Assembly: GCA_023101725.1 (NCBI GenBank)
Contig: JALJCO010003056.1
Span: 46,902-110,901, forward strand
DNA length: 64,000 nt
Reading direction: 5' to 3'
Source of the DNA: Atherinomorus stipes
Taxonomy: Eukaryota > Chordata > Actinopteri > Atheriniformes > Atherinidae
Below, piece after piece: positions 42,122-49,410 of the stretch. Below the pieces are notes generated by a model. That model searched no databases and was not told the DNA's origin. It saw only the letters and a program-made list of their open reading frames with translations. Position numbers and translations under genes: made by a program. Within the stretch, counting starts at the first letter, position 1. Each line of letters starts with the position of its first letter.

Positions 42122-45100
42122 TTGAAAGGACTTACTTGTGCTCATAAGAGCTGAAGAAGTTATTTCATTCTTTAGCTGCTGCCATTTCTTTTAATGAAAT
42201 TCTCACCTTGAATAGCACACATAAATATGGTCCCTAAGAGCTGTGACTGTGAGGCCAAAATGAGCAACATCAGACTGTATGAAAAAAAGAGAATCTTTGG
42301 AAAATTCCTGGAAGACAGTGAGTCTCTTTGGCTTCATCACCAGGCTCGAGTTGGATCTGAAAAAACTACAGTAGAAAAACAATGTATCCTTCCAACTATT
42401 CAAAACTGAAAGTAAAGGGTAAATAACAGCTTTTTCATGCACCAGTGACTCTTTTATTGAATCCCTTTTATAACTCACTGTGTAATAAGTGAATCAGCTA
42501 CCTGGCTAATTATCAGAACTACTACGTTTTGCTTTTTACGTCCTCTCGGATGGCTACTTTTTGTCCGCTTTGAGGTTCCACACATCACCTAATGTCTTGA
42601 ATACTTTTTTAATTATCAAAAAACATTATCAAAAAATAGAATGAAATTAAATAAACTTACATAAAAAATACTTTATCAATCACAAAAGAGAAATTTCAAT
42701 ATTGTTGTACCATTCTTTTTTCATCCACAATGAAAAACAACAAGACTAACTCTGTCTCATAATTTTGAACTCAGGGATCCTCTCCATCCCAAAATCTAAT
42801 GCATTTTTTTTCCATTGCTCATATGGATGACATAATTGAAAACGGATTAACCACTGTCTGCTGTCTTGATGAATATTTATGAAAACATAGTCTTTTTTCT
42901 TTTGTGGTTGTTTTGGTTTGGTGTTTTAGTTGTTGATGGTGGTGGTTTTTTAGGGTAAAAAAAAAAAAAAAAATCATCCCACTGTTTCTCATTTTGAACC
43001 ATTCTCTCACTTGTTCCTGCACACTCCCTTCTCTGACTCTTTTCCTCACCAAAAGAAGCAATCATCTGACTCATCCCTGGCTAATGAGTGGTAGGGTATG
43101 GATGGGAGGAGGGGAGGAAATAAGTGGAGGAATGAGGATCTGACTCATGTCTCATATGACTTGAGATTAAGCCTGGGAATGTGGTTATTGCTTTTCTGTG
43201 TCACTTGCTTCCTTGATGCTACCCTTGGTACTTAACTGAGAAAGATTAGCAATATCTTTAGAGGGGACAAATTTACTAATTTAGCCCCATCTTTTTTTTT
43301 TTTTTTTTTTTTTACAGTTTTCCTACTTACTTTTTCAAGTTTTTGTAAACTGCTTTCGTATGACCAAACCATCAGGGTTGCATTCAAGATTAAAATAAAA
43401 GATTTATTAAAGGTTTTTATTAAAGTTGATTTAAGCTCTGTTTTTTGCTAGTACCCTTATTTTCAGTTGAAACATTTTGTCTAAAACCATGTTTGTTAAA
43501 ATATTTCATGCTTCCTAATTTTTTATTTTTCCACAATATATAAATAAGTATTGATCAAGTATCGTGAAATTTCCTTGGTATCGGTATTCCGTTTGAAATT
43601 CTAATAACCATTTTTCTCATTATGCTTCTACAAGCCACATTTTGTAAGCTCTGGCATCCAAAAAAGACACATTTCCAGAATTATAGCTGAGCAGTAAGCT
43701 AGCTACAAGCTAGCTTGCTAGTCTTAACTGAGGGGCTCTCCCCACGAAGCCAAATTGCGGTAAAACCACAAAAGTTTTATAGAAATCCGCCCTTTCATTC
43801 CCATGGAACATGGGATTAGCCTCCATGAAACCAGGTGCCAAGGTGGAGAGTTTTGAAACCTCAACTGTCTGCATTTTGTCAGGACAGTATAGCTGTACAA
43901 CTGGAGTGTGACGAACATGCGCCAGTCACAACAACAATAGTGGCATCGGTGACCAGTTGTGTTATGGCACTCCTCCGGACAATCCTGGCTTGTTTACACA
44001 AAAATGCTGCTTGTTCAAGAGGAGAGGAATGCAAATCCTGGAAAACACAAGTGTTTCTCCATCTTCTCCACGGCCGAAGTGGCTTTTGTTCAGGCTCTAA
44101 CTCCCAGACTGAACTCCCAGAAGCGACTTTATTTTATTGCTGCACATTTATCACCGCTGTTCTTCTTCTTTTTACCTGCTGCGGTCAATGTCTCTTTCTT
44201 TACCAGATGCATTTCACACACAACTTTTCTCTTCTGGCCTCGTGCGCATCCTCTCACTCATCTTCACACACTGAGCTGCCTGGGCCACATAAAAGTTATC
44301 CCACAACACTTTCATTAGTTTCCAGGTTGATGTGCAATCAAAGCCAGAAAAATATGATTTAACTGCTTAGTCCATTGTTTACATTCCGTGCCCGTCTCCT
44401 CTGGTGCAGAAATAAGCACGTCCGTCTCGGTCTCACAGTGGAGGTCGGATGGAATGTAGATCTAACATGCCCGTATAGACAGCAGTCGCTTTGACATAGA
44501 TCAGATATGTATCAGTTTTAATACCACATTTGAAAGTGGCCTGAATCCGATCCAAAAATGTCAGATTCAATGCAACTTGTGCTGTACACGTGGTCAGAAG
44601 CAGATCGGATATGGGTTACATTTGAGTAAAAAGATCAGATTCAGGTCGCATTTACCTGCGGTGTGAACGTAGCCTAAGACACTGGCCTTTAAATCCGTTT
44701 TAAGCATCTATTGTCTAAAATATATAACATGTCTCAATGTTAAGCTCTGATTTAGCTTAACTTAAACTTTTTAGTTTCTAATGTTTCTAAGACACCGATC
44801 CAACCTCTCTTTATCACCATTAACCTGTGACTATACAGTGTTATGTGGATTATAATCGATAGAATGAGTTTTTTTTTTTTTTTTTCTTGCTGTAATCCAA
44901 ATCAGGCAGAATAATTCCTTCTGTATTCATTGGATAGTGAGTTTAGATTTTACCACTGTACCATACAATAATGGTACTGAATGACTACTAAAGCCACAAA
45001 GTCAACCACCCTTTCAAGTTAAGCCTTAACGTTTATTTACCCTGTAGGTTGCCTCTGATAATTGCATGCAGGGCATATGGACAGACAGACAACATTGTAA

Positions 45101-48100
45101 TTTTGCTTCAGACAATTTTTTTGTCCTCCTTGGACAGTGGACATAATGAACAGCATTAAGATAACAGAGATAACAGAAACCAGAGCCCATCTGGATACTT
45201 AATGACTGATTATGAGTAATTTAATCAGCTTGGTCTGGACACATTCCTCAGCTGCTTCCACCTTCCTAAAACAGCTCACAACCATATTACCCACAATGCC
45301 ATTCTTCTTAAAGAGGAATGCTTGGCCAATACATTGATTATGTATTTGTAGTTTTTTTTTTTTCACATTAAAAATCTTTTCAGTTTGAAATATCTTTAGA
45401 AAAATAGAAATAAAAATCAATTTAACTATGTTTATTTCCAACAAAGCACAGAGTCATGTTTATCGGGTACTATTTTCTATTTAAGCCTTATGTTCAGTTA
45501 AAATAATCAAATTTAGGTTTACTGCACTTGATGTTCTAACAGCTGGTCTTTTTACAAAACAGACCGCCTGTTTCGTAAAGTTTTGAAAGTAATTAAGGTT
45601 CTGTATTTCCCATCAGGTCCCTATCGTTGTCCTATTTTCACTGTATATTTGCTCAAATCTGGTTTTAACTGTGACTTTGCTGTTGGAGAAGCAGTTTCCA
45701 GGAAAAGCATCTTGCTGGCCCAGATGTCAGCTTAGAAGAGCTTTGTATGCATAGCTGGGTTCGTTCCATCTCGCTCCTTCCTTCTCTCTCTCACAGACAC
45801 ACACCCCGTACTTCCTGAGATTTTGTATGCATAGCTGTAGTCTCTTGTGAACAGAGCTTACTGGTATTAACCCAGTTTCACTTTTCACGCACAAAGGCCT
45901 TTTTCCCCTTGGGAACAGCCTTGTGGGACAGGGAGAGAAATGGAAGAGACAGGAAGGACAGAGTGAGGGACCGAGAATACTTGTATCAATGTCATGGCCT
46001 TTTCATTGCTTGTGAAAGAAACAGCAAATTTTCCCTTAGTGGTTTCCAAGGAAACAGAGCTGAAAGAAAGTCTCTTGCAAACTAAATAAAAGGTCACTAT
46101 GGGAGGTGACCTCCCACTGTTTTGCAACTGTCATTGTCTTGACTAAAAGATGTAAATTTTTACATCTAATTAAAACTGAATTGTTGTGTAAAAAAGCAGG
46201 ACTTTTAACAAACATACAGCTAAATCAGCTTGTGCTTTTCAAGTTTGTCTTTGAAAGAACTGAAAGCCGATTAAAAGAACAGCTTTTTTTTTTTTCATCC
46301 AGGTGGTAAATGTTTATTTTTGTCTTTGCTCTACCTCAGGTGCCACTGAGCCAGGAGTGCATGCGAGCTATTATGAAGATGACTTACTGTCCCTACTGCC
46401 GTGGCATGCCCTCTGCTAGACCTTGTTCCAACTATTGCAGCAACGTCATGAAGGGCTGTCTAGCCAACCAAGCTGACCTCAACACTGAATGGAGGCATCT
46501 AACAGGTGGGAGCGCATGCACGTACACACACATACAAACACACGTATACACATTTCAACATGGATCCATTTCAGCCATATGCTACTTAAAAGCTTTAACC
46601 TGACACATGATGTTAATGAAGCTGCATTGCATTGCTCTACCAATACAGAGATACACTTCCCCCTTTCCTCTTTAATAACTGTTGCTTTTGTCTTTTTAGA
46701 AATGATGTTGTCTTTGGCAGAGCGACGCTTGAAGAACGTAGACAAAGTGATCCTCTCCCTCCCAAATCGCATATCAGAAGCCATGCTCACCATGGTGGAG
46801 AACATTGACACAATAAACAGCAAGGTCAGACTACATGTTGGTATACAAAGTATTTAAACAGTGGATTTAATCATTAAGACATATTTAAATCATATTTGTA
46901 TCACAGTTTGCATTGGCAGCAAAGCAGAATGTAGTGCTGCTTTACTGGTAAACTGATTACACTGATGCACACGTCAGAACTCGGCATCTTTGCATATTTT
47001 TACTTAACAAGTTTACTATGTTTAGCTTGCTTTTAGACCCCTCCAATGACTTTATTATTTATTTACTTATTTTTATTTTATTTTTTTTTCCAAAAAAGCA
47101 ACTAGCAAAAATTTTAGAAACATTTTTAAGTTAACACTTTTGGAGAAAGACAAAGGAACATTTCATTCACTTCCCCCCACACCATCCCTAACACACACAC
47201 ACGAGTGTGCAGGGAGCATGAGTTCGAACACCCAGCCTCAATCAGAGCCGGAGAAGTTCACCTCTGCTCAATGAACCAGACAGAAAATGAAACACTCAAA
47301 GCTGCCACCGGCTGATCCCGCCCTGACTTACTGTCAGATATTAATGCCTCCTAATGAAGACTGTGGACAAAACATTTAACAAGTTAAAAGTACTGAAACA
47401 TGATGTTGAGTCATAATTGGAGAACAGCCAGAACTTTTAGTTAAAGTACTTAAAACAGCACTTTAACTTTAAGTCTGTTCAATTTGGGCAAGGGATATTT
47501 TCTGTTTCTTTTACTACTTTTTTGTTTGAATTGAAGTACAATTAAATTATTTTTTCCAGACATGAATAGAGCTCCACTAAATCCATTTAAATAAACCTCG
47601 CTTTAACACCGTACCCCTGAAAGGCCCAGTCTGCTCTGACTGGTCAAATGATTATTCAGAAATGATTGAATACAAAAAAATGCTCATTTGTTGTTTTGGG
47701 GTTGTTAAAGTAACCAACTGATACAGTATCTCCTATACAAATATGTGCAACAACTGTGACATGTTACTGAGATGATAAACACTTATATAAACTCAAATAG
47801 CCTACTGAAAGGAAACTGATACCAAAGGAGTCAAACTAATTGGTTTCTTAATAACACAGTTCTCACACATTACTGTATGTTTGCTGCAGTCATAACAAAA
47901 ATAACTGCCCAATGTGGAAACAACTTTTCATTCTTTAAGGGGTTGGGGGCACCTATTCACACATAAATCACATCTGAAGGGTGACATAAATGTAACTTTG
48001 ATTCCAAATTTGCTGAATAAATCAGGAGGGAAATTGGCAAGCATTCATTCAGAAATAGCTTACAGTATATTTCAAATAGCCCTGGAAACCTACTTTCTTG

Positions 48101-49376
48101 AGTTTCTTCTTTCTCATAGGAAGGAGGTCCTAGATACACAATTGCCTGCCAACATTACAACATTTTACTTTATTTTTTTCACAGGACAGATTCTCATTTT
48201 TCTTTTTGCTCCTGTCAGTACTTTAAATTATTCATGTTTTAGTTGGGAAAATGAATAAATAACATCCCATTAATTTGTGTAGTGCAGAACAAGTAGATTT
48301 AAGGTATTTATTAAGTAATAATTGTGTGATAGGGGTTATTTTAAGAAGTATGGTCAGTAAAATCTTTTGAGATTCTGGTTTAGAATACTAACTAAATCTT
48401 ATTCAGTCATAAAGTTTTCAAGGAGTTTGAATTATTAGTTATATTTTCTAAAGAGGTAACATTGTGAGAATGAAAAGATTTCATCATCATAGTTCAAAGA
48501 ACTGCTTTTTAATCACACCTTTTTGCCCCTGTTTTGTTTATACAATTAACACATATTCTTCAATATTAAGGCAGTTGTACATACCTGGTTTGAAATGAGA
48601 GGATGTGAGTCATGTCAGAGCCTGTAGGCCAAGCTTTACTTCACTGTTTAATGGTGTTTGGGCAACAGTTTTATGATCCTTAATAGCGACTGGCAGCAAA
48701 ACATACTGACCTATTTGGTGAAGGTGGAAAACAGTGTATATGATGAGAGAGAAGACAAAGCTTTCTCTGTACAGGTTTCCTAAAGAGCCTGGCCGGCCTG
48801 AGGTGAGCCGTAGCCTGGCGGACTGCCTCTGACCTGGTTCAGAGTGGTAATCACACACGGCTTCAGCCTCTGATCCTCATCTTTCAGGGAAAGAGCCATG
48901 GTGATCGCATAGATTCCAACTGATGCTCACAGGATTGAAAAGATTATCTCCTGTTTCCATAATCTGTTGATGTTAAAAGCCATATGTTGTGAGGAGCTTT
49001 CCTGATAAAATCATAAAACCCCGACACGGAAACTACAGTTTTTTATGTAAATATCGAGAACTTTGCAATCTACTTTTAACCACAACACTATAAATGACAG
49101 GTACATAGATACATTAGTAGTGGCTTAACAAAGGATGATGTTATAGTTATGTGTGTGAATGTTCAAAGATTTGTTGCTTTTCTAAGCAGGGCAGATGGGA
49201 TGACAAATTGACTGTAGTTTCACAGTATTCCCTGAGCACCATTTATAAACTGCAAAGCCCATAGGGACAGGTACTACTCCCTGAGTTGTGAATCAGTCTT
49301 GTAGTGCATTGCTCTGATTTACTTTCCTGGTCATAAAAATAACTGATTCCATGTGTCTTGGTTCACAAAGGTAGGG

Positions 49377-49410
<34 letters not shown>

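Larger units (their letters stand above)
33809..46339 (+). other. gpc1: gpc1 intron 4 (12.5 kb)
   Basis: It starts gtaaca and ends ctcag. The first 5.7 kb is almost all transposon nest. From 39555 to about 43700 I see nothing beyond a GT repeat, A/T runs and AT-rich DNA. A hAT-like end follows at 44480-44676, then unremarkable sequence to the exon. Confidence 0.87.

Noticed and set aside
43835..44362. 175-codon open frame in intron 4
   Set aside because: It ends close to a hAT-like terminus and overlaps another long frame. The composition is random-like, so it is taken as chance or transposon-derived.
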